A stretch of DNA of 64,000 bases from assembly GCF_001440345.1 (NCBI RefSeq), contig NZ_LJYX01000017.1:744001-808000 (forward strand), read 5' to 3'. Below, one piece after another: positions 25,505 to 34,350 of the stretch. The notes under the pieces are model-generated. The model was given only the letters and a program-made list of their open reading frames with translations, made no database searches and was not told where the DNA came from. The DNA is from Colwellia sp. TT2012 (lineage in GTDB: Bacteria; Pseudomonadota; Gammaproteobacteria; Enterobacterales; Alteromonadaceae). Positions within the stretch are counted from its first letter, which is position 1. Each line of letters starts with the position of its first letter. The translations under genes and the position numbers were made by a program.

Positions 25505-26329
25505 TTATATTATATTGGCTTGAGCCGTTACAGAGCCCCAAGTGTTCTTATCTTCAGTGAAAACTATTTCAAGTTGTACTTTTGATCCTTTATTTTTCAG
25601 GATATTAATCTTGTGATGTTTTTTATTAAAATCAGCATAAATCACTGAATTATTTATCTGCCCTAGTACTCGGTCGGAATCCCGTTCCTTAATTTTTATT
25701 GTACCAACAAGTGAGCGATTTCCTGTTTTTATTTGGTCGAATGAGATCATGGTCATTCCTTGCTTTTCAATCACCTTAATGTTCTCAAAACTCATTGAGG
25801 CACTTAAGTTACCGACTCTTATTTGTATAGGCATATAATGAATGAATTTCGGTTTTATAACTACTTGTCCTACTTGTTCCTTGTTGTTTAACTCAATTTC
25901 TTGGCAGCTTAATTTAAGGTAACTAAGGTATTCTTTGTCTTCAATGTTAGGTTTACGTCTTGAGCTAATACGTACTGTTTGGTTTTGACCTGCAGTAATG
26001 TTTACCTTCCGAGGAGAAAAACGAATTAAGTTTTTTGCAGAATTGGGTACTTCGGTCGCATTCTTTGCTATTTTTTGAGGTCCTAGCTCATTCATAATGA
26101 AGTGAGCTAAAGATATGCTACAGCTTACATTACTGTTACCTGTATTACGGATGGTTAATGAATCTTTTCTGTGCTTATCATCAAAAACAAAACGATATTT
26201 TGAATAGTGTACATCTACTTTTGCATGAGCAATATTTGGAAAAGAAATATAATAAAGACAGCAAAAAATGCTTAATAGTGAGGATGTAATCTTGGTTTTA
26301 GTTGCATAGTGCATAATATAATCTCGCAT
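25505..26329 (-). CDS. Periplasmic pilus-assembly chaperone
   Basis: The 274-residue protein is a PapD-like chaperone: an N-terminal signal peptide (ISFPNIAHA cleavage region), then an immunoglobulin-like domain with the family's RFSPRKVNITAGQNQTVRISSRR strand G1 block and SYLKLSCQEIE, and a second domain. Such chaperones hold pilus subunits by donor-strand complementation until they reach the usher. The start may be M1 (26329) or M6 (26314); neither has a strong ribosome-binding site. The usher gene begins 21 bp downstream, so these two are co-transcribed. Confidence 0.85.
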   Translation of the reverse strand: MRDYIMHYATKTKITSSLLSIFCCLYYISFPNIAHAKVDVHYSKYRFVFDDKHRKDSLTIRNTGNSNVSCSISLAHFIMNELGPQKIAKNATEVPNSAKNLIRFSPRKVNITAGQNQTVRISSRRKPNIEDKEYLSYLKLSCQEIELNNKEQVGQVVIKPKFIHYMPIQIRVGNLSASMSFENIKVIEKQGMTMISFDQIKTGNRSLVGTIKIKERDSDRVLGQINNSVIYADFNKKHHKINILKNKGSKVQLEIVFTEDKNTWGSVTAQANII

Positions 26330-26515
26330 AGTTTTTTAAAATACTAAAAATAAACAACTGACATTTTTTTGTCAATTTATTATTATACTTATTGTTATGC
26401 TTAAATTATGCCAATAGTTTAAAGTTGAGAGGGGTTTATGTATTTAGGTTATTATTAAGGAAGGAGTATGACTTTTATAAAAAATAATAGGTAAATATAT
26501 TAATTGTTAATGATA

Positions 26516-26551
26516 AAAACAACTTCCCTTTAATTTAAGGGAAGTTGTTTT
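26516..26551 (-). terminator. Strong terminator between pilin and chaperone genes
   Basis: A 15-bp perfect stem (AAAACAACTTCCCTT / AAGGGAAGTTGTTTT) with a 6-nt loop, followed on the minus strand by T-rich DNA. It lies 17 nt after the pilin stop. In pilus operons such a hairpin lets most transcripts end after the abundant major subunit. Confidence 0.85.
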
Positions 26552-26568
26552 CAATATCTATTTATCTA

Positions 26569-27138
26569 TTAATAAATAATAGATATATCATATGCCACGG
26601 CATAACTTTGTGATGGGTTAAGGTCATTAATTATAGTCAAAGTACCACCAACAGCTAACATGCCTGTACCAGCTGCGGGGTCAAGCGTTACATTAAAAGG
26701 AGCATCAGCAAAATAAGTGGTAATAGTATCACCTGCAGCTAATTGGTCACTATAATCACCAGCTGGTGCGAATGTAAAGTCTGTATCAGTGGCTGTGGCC
26801 ATTAATATAGTCACAGTCGCGCCATTGGCACCTCCAATAGTATACTCTGCGACTACCGCATCTGTACTGCTACAACCAGTACCTGTAGTGGTATTATTTG
26901 CATCAACATTTGATGCTGGGGTGGCAGGCGTAATGACCGCAACCAGTGAACAATCAGTGCCCGCCTTACCAGTAACTGCCGTACCAAATGAAAGGGCAGC
27001 AACTTCTGTAATAGTTACATCAGCAATGGTACGAAAACTTGCACTTGCATTGAATATTGTTGCACTAACCGTTGATGCACCTAAAGCTAGAGCGATGGCG
27101 GTAGCTAGACCGGCTTTTTTAGTAAAATTATTTATCAT
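26569..27138 (-). CDS. DUF4402 domain protein, probable major pilin
   Basis: The 189-residue protein has a clear signal peptide (KAGLATAIALALGASTVSA, cleavage near 26) and an alanine-, threonine- and glycine-rich all-beta mature part typical of DUF4402 proteins. Two cysteines (about 62 and 89) could form a disulphide. GAGGAATTACC precedes the ATG, a strong ribosome-binding site. First gene of the minus-strand cluster pilin / chaperone / usher / minor subunit, with a strong terminator right after it, which fits the abundant structural subunit. Assignment as major pilin rests on position and composition. Confidence 0.75.
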   Translation of the reverse strand: MINNFTKKAGLATAIALALGASTVSATIFNASASFRTIADVTITEVAALSFGTAVTGKAGTDCSLVAVITPATPASNVDANNTTTGTGCSSTDAVVAEYTIGGANGATVTILMATATDTDFTFAPAGDYSDQLAAGDTITTYFADAPFNVTLDPAAGTGMLAVGGTLTIINDLNPSQSYAVAYDISIIY

Positions 27139-28334
27139 GGTAATTCCTCAACTTGGTTTATTAAACGCTTTTGCATTCTTGATACAATTATCAATCATTG
27201 CTGGCTTAAAAGTTATATCGGTTCGTTATTTGAAAACTTTAGAAAAAATTTAATTTAATTTTTCTAATCATTTTATTTTTCGCTTGTTCATGCGTAAATA
27301 AACCACCGCTATTTTGTATATCGACTTAAATAAATAAAACTTTAAATATTATTTCACAAAAATCATTTGTTAAAATACTACTTATATTTTTTAAGTTAAT
27401 AAAAGTTTCTATTTAATTAAAGGGGGATTTAAGATCCACTTAATTAAATAATCACCTATGCTCTAAGCATTTTTGATACCAACATCATTTGTTTTTATTT
27501 TATTCATTTTTTTTACTTTACTATCAATGCTTTATTTTTTTTTGTGGCGTTACAGTTTGTTGATGTTTGGTTTTTATATAGTGTTGTTGGTAACAAGCGG
27601 AATTTGTTTGCCACGGCGGCAAGTTGCTGGGTGGCAAGTTGCTGGGTGATTAGGTATTAATATTTTAATTGGCCGAGGCTTTATTTCATTAAATTAAGGT
27701 TTTATTATTCACTATGAGCAAGTCGATGACGTATTGTTCAAGCAGTTTGCTATCTGCCAAGCCCAAATAAGCGTACCTATCAAGTACATTGAGCCATTTT
27801 TCTAACTTTTTAAATACCAAACAACAGCAAACAACAGCAAAGCAACTTTTTAGAGGGGCTGGTCTTATCGAAAGGAATACCCGCTGGTACAGTCCTTTGC
27901 TTACGTCACTTAACGCATTTAAATGTATTTTTTTGAATCGTATATGGAATACTTTTGCTAAAACAGTTTGGCTATACAAAATCATTAGGTCAGCATTAAG
28001 TGAAATAGGTTATTGGCAACCCACGACTTATTGACACAGGTTGCGCTAATTGGATAGTTTCACCTTAAAAAATGAACCCTATAATGGACAAACGTTCACT
28101 TACCAGCCAAAGGATAATACCTAACCATTTGAATATATGCGATTTTATTGTGACAATAAGGGGGGCGTAGTTATTTTAGCTATTTAAGGTGTTTGGCATA
28201 TATCTGGCATATATCTGGCATATATTAGATATATGTAGGTAGCTGTAAATGTAACCTAGCTTAATGACGTGACAACTCTGGTAAGTTCAGATTGTTTTGT
28301 TGATGGATAACCATTTTTTAAAAGGAGTATAAAT
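27139..28334. other. 1.2-kb region without a supported gene, with short tandem repeats
   Basis: This holds the pilin upstream region and a patchwork of simple repeats: GGCAAGTTGCTGGGT twice in tandem (27618-27647), AAACAACAGC about 2.4 times (about 27820-27843), and TGGCATATATC three times (28194-28226). A 98-codon minus-strand ORF at 27689-27985 overlaps the second repeat and may be a relict; I do not accept it as a gene. An AAGGAG ribosome-binding site for the next gene ends the region. Confidence 0.6.
28194..28226. repeat. 11-bp tandem repeat, three copies
   Basis: TGGCATATATC, TGGCATATATC, TGGCATATATT in tandem, 108 bp upstream of a FlgO-family gene. The 11-bp unit keeps the repeats on one face of the helix. 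Confidence 0.8.
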
Positions 28335-28976
28335 ATGAAACCTCTTAATGCACTGAAAAGTACAATGTTAATTTTGACTTTAACGGGGTGTTCTTCAACA
28401 TTTTTTGATAATAGTTCTCGGGTATGTATTGGGGATAATGGTATTTATCAAAGATGTGATGCTGATAATCAAAAAAGAGGTGAAGGCCATTATATGGACA
28501 AAAAAGAAACAGGTTTACCTCAGCCATTATCATTCGACCATGCGTTGTTGCCAGATTACGTAGAACAGCTTGCAATGAATTTAAAAAACAATCTTCAAAA
28601 AGCCCCTCCTAAAGGAGCTATTGCCCTAACATCGTTCGTTCCTTTTGACTCAACATTACAGAAACGAAATGAGTTAGGTAATCAACTTTCTGAATTATTG
28701 TATACAGAAATGCATAAATTAGGTTTTATTCTTGCTGATATAAAAATAAGGGATTATATTGAGATTACTCCTATGGGCGACTTTTCATTATCAAGAGAGC
28801 AAGACCTTTTTATTGGTGATATTCATTATGAATATGTATTAATCGGCACGTTATTAAAAACGAATAAGGGTACGATTGTAAATGCAAGAATTGTAAGTGT
28901 TAAAGATAAACGCGTGATTTCTAGTGCAAAAAAAATGCTTCCTAACTTTATTTTAGTGACGTCAGACCCAAGATGA
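28335..28976 (+). CDS. FlgO-family lipoprotein 1
   Basis: The 213-residue lipoprotein has signal and lipobox LTLTGC (cysteine at about 19), a variable linker with the motif CIGDNGIYQRC, and a FlgO-family domain (about 70-205: AIALTSFVPFD, LGNQLSELLYTEMHKLGF, ARIVSVKDKRVISSA). FlgO is an outer-membrane lipoprotein needed for flagellar stability in Vibrio; here no flagellar genes are near. AAGGAG lies 8 nt before the ATG. Two paralogues lie 540 bp away on the opposite strand. Confidence 0.8.
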   Translation: MKPLNALKSTMLILTLTGCSSTFFDNSSRVCIGDNGIYQRCDADNQKRGEGHYMDKKETGLPQPLSFDHALLPDYVEQLAMNLKNNLQKAPPKGAIALTSFVPFDSTLQKRNELGNQLSELLYTEMHKLGFILADIKIRDYIEITPMGDFSLSREQDLFIGDIHYEYVLIGTLLKTNKGTIVNARIVSVKDKRVISSAKKMLPNFILVTSDPR

Positions 28977-29517
28977 TTTTTATTAGTCCGTGCCTAATGT
29001 TAAAACCCCATCTTTAGATCTGTCTATTGATCAGTTTTTCCATTTGTTATTGTATTAATTTTTTTCTTGATAATAATTTAGTGAGATTAAACCAACCATC
29101 CCCGTATGAGTTTTAACTGGCGGTGTAGGTTAAGCATTTAGAAATGGAAATATTACTAGGTTTAGTCAGGCTAATGTTCACATACTCGTTCAGTTCTGCC
29201 AAGTTTCTCTTTATCAGAAATAATATGACGAATCAAAGGACGGATAACGACAAAGTTGTTTTTAGAATTCCCTCAATTGAAGAAACGATATTGAGGGCAA
29301 CGCTCCTAGACTAGAGTTTACTTTTATGTAACCGCAGGAGAATAAGCGAAATAGGTAATCAAAGAATATTTAGAGTACCGCTTTGAACGTAGAGCAAGTG
29401 ATAACTTTGAAATTGAGTAATCGGCTTTAGCCGAATGTTGGACTTTCAGTCCGCGTTTTTTAAACAACCGTATTTATACTATGGTTGTTTTGTGTAAAGT
29501 AGCACCTGATAATGCAA
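28977..29517. other. Gene-free stretch between FlgO-family genes
   Basis: No ORF is supported. The right part (about 29431-29456) has two adjacent small hairpins, CGGCTTTAGCCG and GGACTTTCAGTCC, followed by CGCGTTTTTTAAAC, so it may terminate both converging genes. It also resembles the structured ends of small insertion sequences, but no transposase is present. Confidence 0.5.
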
Positions 29518-30210
29518 TCAACCTTGAACTAAAGGCACTCGACTTGGTGCTTGTTCAGAAGAGCTAATCGGCTTGCTACTTAATATCGCTTTAGCGACAT
29601 GGGCAGGGATAAAACTTTGTGCGGAAGCCACTACTACTTTGGATGTAAGACCCACCACACGAGCATTCACTAAATAGCCACCTTGATGTTTTACTAAGTT
29701 ACCTGTGACAATATATCTAATAGGAATGGTAGCCGTTAAGTCATTAAAATCACGACTTGAGATAAAATCACCCTCTTGAGTGATACGCAAGGAGTCAGTC
29801 ACTTTAAAGTCAAGCACCAGGAAGCCAGCCTTATGAAGTTCATGGATCAAGCTTTCTGCTATTTGGTTGCCCAGTAAGTTTGTTTGCTGTAAATCACTGT
29901 CTAAAAGTGCAAAGCTAGTGACCGCAACAGGTGTTGTTTTATTCACGTATTGCAGATTACTGATCAAATCTTGTATTAAACCGCGCATATAAAAATTGAT
30001 ATTATTTGATAGGGCTTTACTGTCAAAAGCATCGACTGGTTGTTTTTTACTCATTGAGTTCCCTTGAAAGCGAAAGTTACCTTGTGAGTTAATATTCACT
30101 ATTTCTGTTACAGTTACAGTTACGTCTTCTTGAACTGGTAAATCATCATAAACCATTGAACAACCTGCTAAGGAAGAGGCAATAATGAGTATGGGTAATG
30201 TATATTTCAT
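29518..30210 (-). CDS. FlgO-family lipoprotein 2
   Basis: The 230-residue lipoprotein has lipobox SSLAGC (cysteine at 17) and a FlgO-family domain (about 70-215) with AVTSFALLDSDLQQTNLLGNQIAESLIHELHKAGF, YIVTGNLVKHQGGYLVNARVVGL and an alanine-rich end. AAGGTGA precedes the ATG, and the gene starts 9 nt after the stop of FlgO-family lipoprotein 3, so the two form an operon. It lacks the CADDNGEFHQC-type segment shared by the other two. Role is unknown; cell-surface stability is a guess from the family. Confidence 0.8.
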   Translation of the reverse strand: MKYTLPILIIASSLAGCSMVYDDLPVQEDVTVTVTEIVNINSQGNFRFQGNSMSKKQPVDAFDSKALSNNINFYMRGLIQDLISNLQYVNKTTPVAVTSFALLDSDLQQTNLLGNQIAESLIHELHKAGFLVLDFKVTDSLRITQEGDFISSRDFNDLTATIPIRYIVTGNLVKHQGGYLVNARVVGLTSKVVVASAQSFIPAHVAKAILSSKPISSSEQAPSRVPLVQG

Positions 30211-30219
30211 AAGTTCACC

Positions 30220-30918
30220 TTAAAGCGCTTTTCGGTAAAGCATTTTATTTTTCATTGTAATTGTTTGTTTGTCGTTCCGCGAGGGCATAGGAATATAACC
30301 TGTTGCTGCGGCAATAATTTTTTGTGTTGCAAATTCGATAATACGTGCATTAACAACTAATTTATTATCATGCTCTGAATAAGTCCCCGTTAGGAAATAC
30401 TCTGCTTGAATGCTAGCTGTAAGATTATTTGTATCTCTGGAGAGCATAATATCTGCATCTGATGTTATTTCAATTGCTGAAGCTGTTTTAAACTCAATTA
30501 CATTCAACCCTGCCTGTGTGGCAAGCGTGATAAAACTCTCTTGAATTTGCAGACCAATATAATGCTGTACAGCTAAGTTAGGATTCTTGTTTAAGCTTAT
30601 TGGCAAAAAAGTACCTATAGCAACAGATTGAGATAACTTGATGTTTTTCGCACTTGAAAATAAGTTATTGGCTAAATGAGTCACGTTTTGATGGATCTGT
30701 GTATCATTGAGGGTTTGAAAACTCCGCTCTGATTGAAAGTCGGGCGATTTTTTTACTGTGGTGCTTGCGATAAGTTCAATATCAGTACATTGATGAAATT
30801 CACCGTTATCATCAGCACATAAATGTATTGAGTCATCAAGGCTTAAACAACCTGTAGCAAGTATTGCACTTATAAAAAAAACAATAACTCTCATTGAGTT
30901 TTTAACGGAACTATTCAT
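30220..30918 (-). CDS. FlgO-family lipoprotein 3
   Basis: The 232-residue lipoprotein has a signal ending in ILATGC (cysteine at about 24) and CADDNGEFHQC near residue 34-44, similar to CIGDNGIYQRC in FlgO-family lipoprotein 1. A FlgO-family domain (about 75-215) contains VAIGTFLPI, QHYIGLQIQESFITLATQAGL and YFLTGTYSEHDNKLVVNARI. A second possible start is M9. It is the first gene of the two-gene minus-strand operon with lipoprotein 2. Confidence 0.78.
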   Translation of the reverse strand: MNSSVKNSMRVIVFFISAILATGCLSLDDSIHLCADDNGEFHQCTDIELIASTTVKKSPDFQSERSFQTLNDTQIHQNVTHLANNLFSSAKNIKLSQSVAIGTFLPISLNKNPNLAVQHYIGLQIQESFITLATQAGLNVIEFKTASAIEITSDADIMLSRDTNNLTASIQAEYFLTGTYSEHDNKLVVNARIIEFATQKIIAAATGYIPMPSRNDKQTITMKNKMLYRKAL

Positions 30919-31641
30919 TGTATATTCACTGCTTATAAAAAGTGTTTTACTTGAACGTAATAGATTAATTATTTATATGCACATAATAAGCCAAAGTTAA
31001 TAGGTTGCCGCTAAACAGAGTCACTCTGCTTATTAATCAGTGTCGACGGGTATGAACATCAATTTTATTATTATCAAATAATTCCCATGGCTAGTAGGGC
31101 TTTAGCTCCTTGTCGATACACCTAGATAATTTTATTTTCTAGGTGTTAAGGTTAAAGCTTGTATACGTATGACCTGCACGGTATAAAAACCATAGCCCAC
31201 AGGTTAATTTTTATACTGTGCAGACCTTAGACTAATAGCCACTCCATTGCCGCTAGCTTGCACTATATTGCCCCCCTAAGCAGCTTCTAGGTAATGTTTA
31301 TCTAACGCTTGAAGACTGCTTCTAAGGTGCTATTTGTTTAAGGAATTATGCCTCGATATCACTAATTAAAATAAAACATAATTACTAACTATATTGTTTG
31401 TTCCGTTGCATATGTCGTTATCGTATAAAGTGAGTTTTTCTGCAAGTGATTAGCTTACGTCAATATGTTGACTATCCTGACTGAACTTAGCTTGAGTTCA
31501 GTTCAGTTATTACTTACAGCACGATAAAATACGTAAATTTGACCGAGCTGCCTGCTCGGTAAAAATAGTATTAGAACGGTTTATTCCCATCACTTATCAC
31601 CCGAATTCATGCTGAATTCGCCTCCCGCGTAACCCTGCTGG
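30919..31641. other. Hairpin-rich gene-free stretch
   Basis: There is no supported ORF. Visible inverted repeats are CACCTAGA / TCTAGGTG (about 31119-31144), a long arm pair CTGCACgGTATAAAAA / TTTTTATACtGTGCAG (about 31172-31225), ACCGAGC / GCTCGGT followed by AAAAA (about 31541-31561), and GAATTC repeated around 31603-31620. Several could be terminators. The sequence looks like decayed repeats. Confidence 0.5.
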
Positions 31642-32922
31642 TTAACTTTTTAATTCTTGCCTCTTAGGGACAAACTTTAACACCAACAACCTCACCAGCA
31701 GTAACACCAAAATCAAGGCGAATGATTGTGATAACCAATTGGGTAACACTTCATGGTGCTCTCCTAACATAGGTGCCACTTTAATGTCGAAATGCTCCAC
31801 TAACATATCGGTTAAAAAACCAAAAGCAATAGCGACACCAATAACGCCCGTTAAATAAGAGGCCACCGCGCGCTTACCCAACTCACTTGCTACCACGCCA
31901 AGGGTAGCGATATTTGTCGCGGGACCTGCGAGCATAAAGACCAACACGGCTCCGGGTGAAACACCCGACAATAATAAACCGGCGGCAATAGGTGTTGATG
32001 CGGTAGCACAGACATACATAGGGATAGAAATTAAAATCACTACAATCATGGCTAATAGACCGCTACCCCATTGGCTAAAAAAGCTTAGCGGAATATAAGT
32101 TTGCACCAGAGCGGCGAATGCTAAACCAATTAACAACCATTTTGCCGTGTCATTTAACAGCTTGGTACAACTAAAGGCTAAGGCTTGCTTCAACTTATTA
32201 AAAACAGACCCTTGAGCAGAATCATGCTCGTCCCCTTTGGTACTGCAACAAGTGTCTGCCGATGCTTTGCTGACCCCTTGTTGAAGCGCAAGCTGCGACT
32301 CTTGTGGTAATGCTGTTGGTTTAGCTAACTTAGTCTCAGATGCACAGCATGAGGTTTTAGTTGCCACTGTTGGTTTAGCGCAGCAACTTGCTTGCTCACT
32401 AGTCGCAGCTATGGTAACGTCAGGCTTTGCGTCTTTATCCGCACAACAAGAGCTATCATTATTTTCAGCTTTAGTTTCTGTTTTATTATTATTTTTAGCT
32501 TCATGCTGAACTAATTCGTCTTTGCTATCACGACCAACCAGAACCCCCGCAACAATTGCACTTGTTATCGCAGCAATAGGCCTGATAATGGCCATAAATG
32601 GGCCCAGTAACACATAAGATACCGAGATAGAGTCTATGCCTGTTTCTGGGGTAGAAACGAGAAATGCCGTGGTGGCACTTTTGGAAGCGCCCGAACGCCT
32701 CAGTGCTAAAGCAGCTGGAATAACGCCACATGAACAAAGTGGCATAGGTGCGCCAATCAGCGCGGCTTTTATCGTGGTAAGCAGACCCTCACTGCCTAGG
32801 TGTTTAATGAGGAAATCCTTTGGTAGATAAACATTAATTAAGCCCGCGATCAATAAACCTAACATTAACCAAGGAGCCGACAGGACAAACAACTGCCAAA
32901 AATTACTTACTAATAATTGCAT
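31642..32922 (-). CDS. SO_0444-family Cu/Zn efflux permease
   Basis: The protein (about 426 residues from the ATG at 32922) is a two-bundle permease of the UPF0718/SO_0444 family. Membrane segments lie at about 9-31, 55-75, 95-135 and again from about 260, with PMPLCSCGVIP conserved. A hydrophilic central loop (about 150-250) carries four CC motifs (SSCCAD, SCCAKP, SCCASE, TCCSTK), likely metal-binding. The start is chosen because GGAG lies 7 nt before it; a longer reading would overlap the regulator by 89 nt. It overlaps the ZntR-like gene by 20 nt and shares its promoter. Confidence 0.85.
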   Translation of the reverse strand: MQLLVSNFWQLFVLSAPWLMLGLLIAGLINVYLPKDFLIKHLGSEGLLTTIKAALIGAPMPLCSCGVIPAALALRRSGASKSATTAFLVSTPETGIDSISVSYVLLGPFMAIIRPIAAITSAIVAGVLVGRDSKDELVQHEAKNNNKTETKAENNDSSCCADKDAKPDVTIAATSEQASCCAKPTVATKTSCCASETKLAKPTALPQESQLALQQGVSKASADTCCSTKGDEHDSAQGSVFNKLKQALAFSCTKLLNDTAKWLLIGLAFAALVQTYIPLSFFSQWGSGLLAMIVVILISIPMYVCATASTPIAAGLLLSGVSPGAVLVFMLAGPATNIATLGVVASELGKRAVASYLTGVIGVAIAFGFLTDMLVEHFDIKVAPMLGEHHEVLPNWLSQSFALILVLLLVRLLVLKFVPKRQELKS

Positions 32923-33322
32923 CGACATTCTCCAGTGCAGATAAAATTGAACAGTGGGTTGCTTCTTCTTCGCCACCACAACAAGCCGCAACTAATAATT
33001 CCAGTGAGCCTTTAAAACATGCCAGCTCGGCTATTTTATTATTTACTTGGCTAAGTTTTTGCTCGGCAAATGATTTGACTTCAGCACAGCTATGACTGGC
33101 TTTATCAATTTTAATAGAGAGTAAACCACTGATTTCTTTTAAACTAAAACCAACAGCTTTAGCTCGGATGATAAACTGCATAATCCTCAGTGCTTCTTCA
33201 TTATATAAACGGTAACCATTATCTGCACGACTGGTCGCGGCTAATAATTGATGTTTTTCATAATACCTTAAGGTATCTGTCGATACCGATAGTTTTTGCG
33301 CCAGCTCACCTATTCTATACAT
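32903..33322 (-). CDS. zntR: ZntR-like MerR-family metal-responsive regulator
   Basis: The 139-residue protein has the MerR N-terminal winged helix (MYRIGELAQKLSVSTDTLRYYEKHQLL), the long dimer helix and a C-terminal metal loop. Cysteine at SHSC (about 79), CC at AACCGG (about 113-114) and HCSIL (cysteine nine residues after the CC) match the zinc regulator ZntR spacing. The promoter at 33375-33406 has the overlong 20-bp spacer and dyad that MerR proteins twist into register. With the downstream permease it forms an autoregulated metal-efflux operon. Confidence 0.85.
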   Translation of the reverse strand: MYRIGELAQKLSVSTDTLRYYEKHQLLAATSRADNGYRLYNEEALRIMQFIIRAKAVGFSLKEISGLLSIKIDKASHSCAEVKSFAEQKLSQVNNKIAELACFKGSLELLVAACCGGEEEATHCSILSALENVDAIISK

Positions 33323-33374
33323 ATATTATCCCTTACTTAATTATGTAAAAGTCCACCCTTAATGAATATATTAC

Positions 33375-33406
33375 ATTATAAAGCTTGGAGTTAACTCCAA
33401 TGTCAA
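33375..33406 (-). promoter_or_regulatory. MerR/ZntR-type promoter-operator
   Basis: On the minus strand, TTGACA (33406-33401) and TATAAT (33380-33375) are separated by 20 bp, longer than the usual 17. The spacer holds a perfect 16-bp palindrome TTGGAGTTAACTCCAA (33385-33400). This is the hallmark of MerR-family control, here of the zntR-permease operon. Confidence 0.93.
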
Positions 33407-33760
33407 ACGACTATTTGAACTATTTAACTATTTTATCATCTTGTAGCCGTTGAATTTTCCGCCTTTACCGGTAAAAAATGGACCGACAATGTTAAGCGAG
33501 TGGACTTTTAACCACGTAAACTCATAAAACAACGAACTGCGTAATACTCTGCCATCAAGATCAGCGGTAAAGTTATTTAATTGTTTGTGTTCGGCTCTGC
33601 CCCTTCGTAAAAAACAAAGGCCTTTTTTATGCTTATTTACTAAGGGAAAATTTAGTTCCTGCACTTTTGTCACATTTTTAATCTTGCTAGCGGTACACTA
33701 TTTGCCATAGTCAGGTTATAATAAGCGCTTATTATTTTTTCAATAAAGGTTTCCTCGGCA
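33407..33760. other. Intergenic stretch between the zntR and phosphoribosyltransferase genes
   Basis: A minus-strand 81-codon GTG-start ORF (33428-33673) is present but has no ribosome-binding site or family resemblance, and I do not call it. Nothing else is evident besides the plus-strand promoter region of the next gene. Confidence 0.4.
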
Positions 33761-34318
33761 ATGGAAAAACGTTTTATTACCGCACAAGAATTATTAGAAG
33801 ATTCGTTTCGTGTAGCAGCCAAAGTATTTGAAGATGGCTTTCGTCCACAATTTATCGTCGGTATCTGGCGTGGTGGTGCACCTATTGGTATCGCTGTGCA
33901 AGAATATTTCGACTTTAAAGGCGTGGAAACTGATCACATTGCCGTTCGTACTTCGTCTTATTATGGTATCAATAAACAAAGTAAAGAAATTAAAGTGCAC
34001 GGCCTGCATTACATTATAGAAAATGCTAACGCCAGCGATGGTTTGCTCATTGTAGATGATGTCTTTGATTCTGGTCGAAGCATAGATGCACTTATCAAGC
34101 AGCTTAAGAAAAATATGCGCAATAATATGCCACAAGATGTTCGTGTTGCTTGTCCTTGGTATAAGCCGCAAAATTCAAAAGTAGATTTTGCTCCGGATTA
34201 CTTTCTTCATACCTCTGATGAATGGTTAGTGTTCCCCCATGAATTATCGGGCTTAACCCCTGATGAGATCATCAATGGTAAAAAAGATCTCGTCAATATT
34301 CACGATTTATTAGTCTAG
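33761..34318 (+). CDS. Hypoxanthine/xanthine-type phosphoribosyltransferase
   Basis: The 185-residue protein has a type I phosphoribosyltransferase fold. The PRPP-binding loop is GLLIVDDVFDSGRSID (about 104-119) and VGIWRGGAPIG (about 33-43) is the pyrophosphate loop. It probably salvages a purine base to its nucleotide. HYIIENANA and DYFLHTSDEWLVFPHE are typical of a marine gammaproteobacterial subgroup usually named hypoxanthine phosphoribosyltransferase. Base specificity cannot be fixed here. A clear terminator follows at 34351-34380. Confidence 0.85.
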   Translation: MEKRFITAQELLEDSFRVAAKVFEDGFRPQFIVGIWRGGAPIGIAVQEYFDFKGVETDHIAVRTSSYYGINKQSKEIKVHGLHYIIENANASDGLLIVDDVFDSGRSIDALIKQLKKNMRNNMPQDVRVACPWYKPQNSKVDFAPDYFLHTSDEWLVFPHELSGLTPDEIINGKKDLVNIHDLLV

Positions 34319-34350
34319 CTTTTGTTTAGTTAAGCGTTAAACCGCTATGA

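Noticed and set aside
27689..27985. 98-codon minus-strand ORF upstream of the FlgO-family genes
   Set aside because: It runs over a 10-bp tandem repeat that gives it a poly-cysteine stretch, and has no ribosome-binding site. It may be part of an old repeat rather than a gene.
29431..29475. Remnant of an IS200/IS605-type insertion end
   Set aside because: Two adjacent small hairpins look similar, but there is no transposase or second end, so a simple terminator is the more economical reading.
33428..33673. 81-codon minus-strand ORF between the zntR and phosphoribosyltransferase genes
   Set aside because: GTG start without a ribosome-binding site, no signal or domain, and composition unlike neighbours. 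Not called as a gene.
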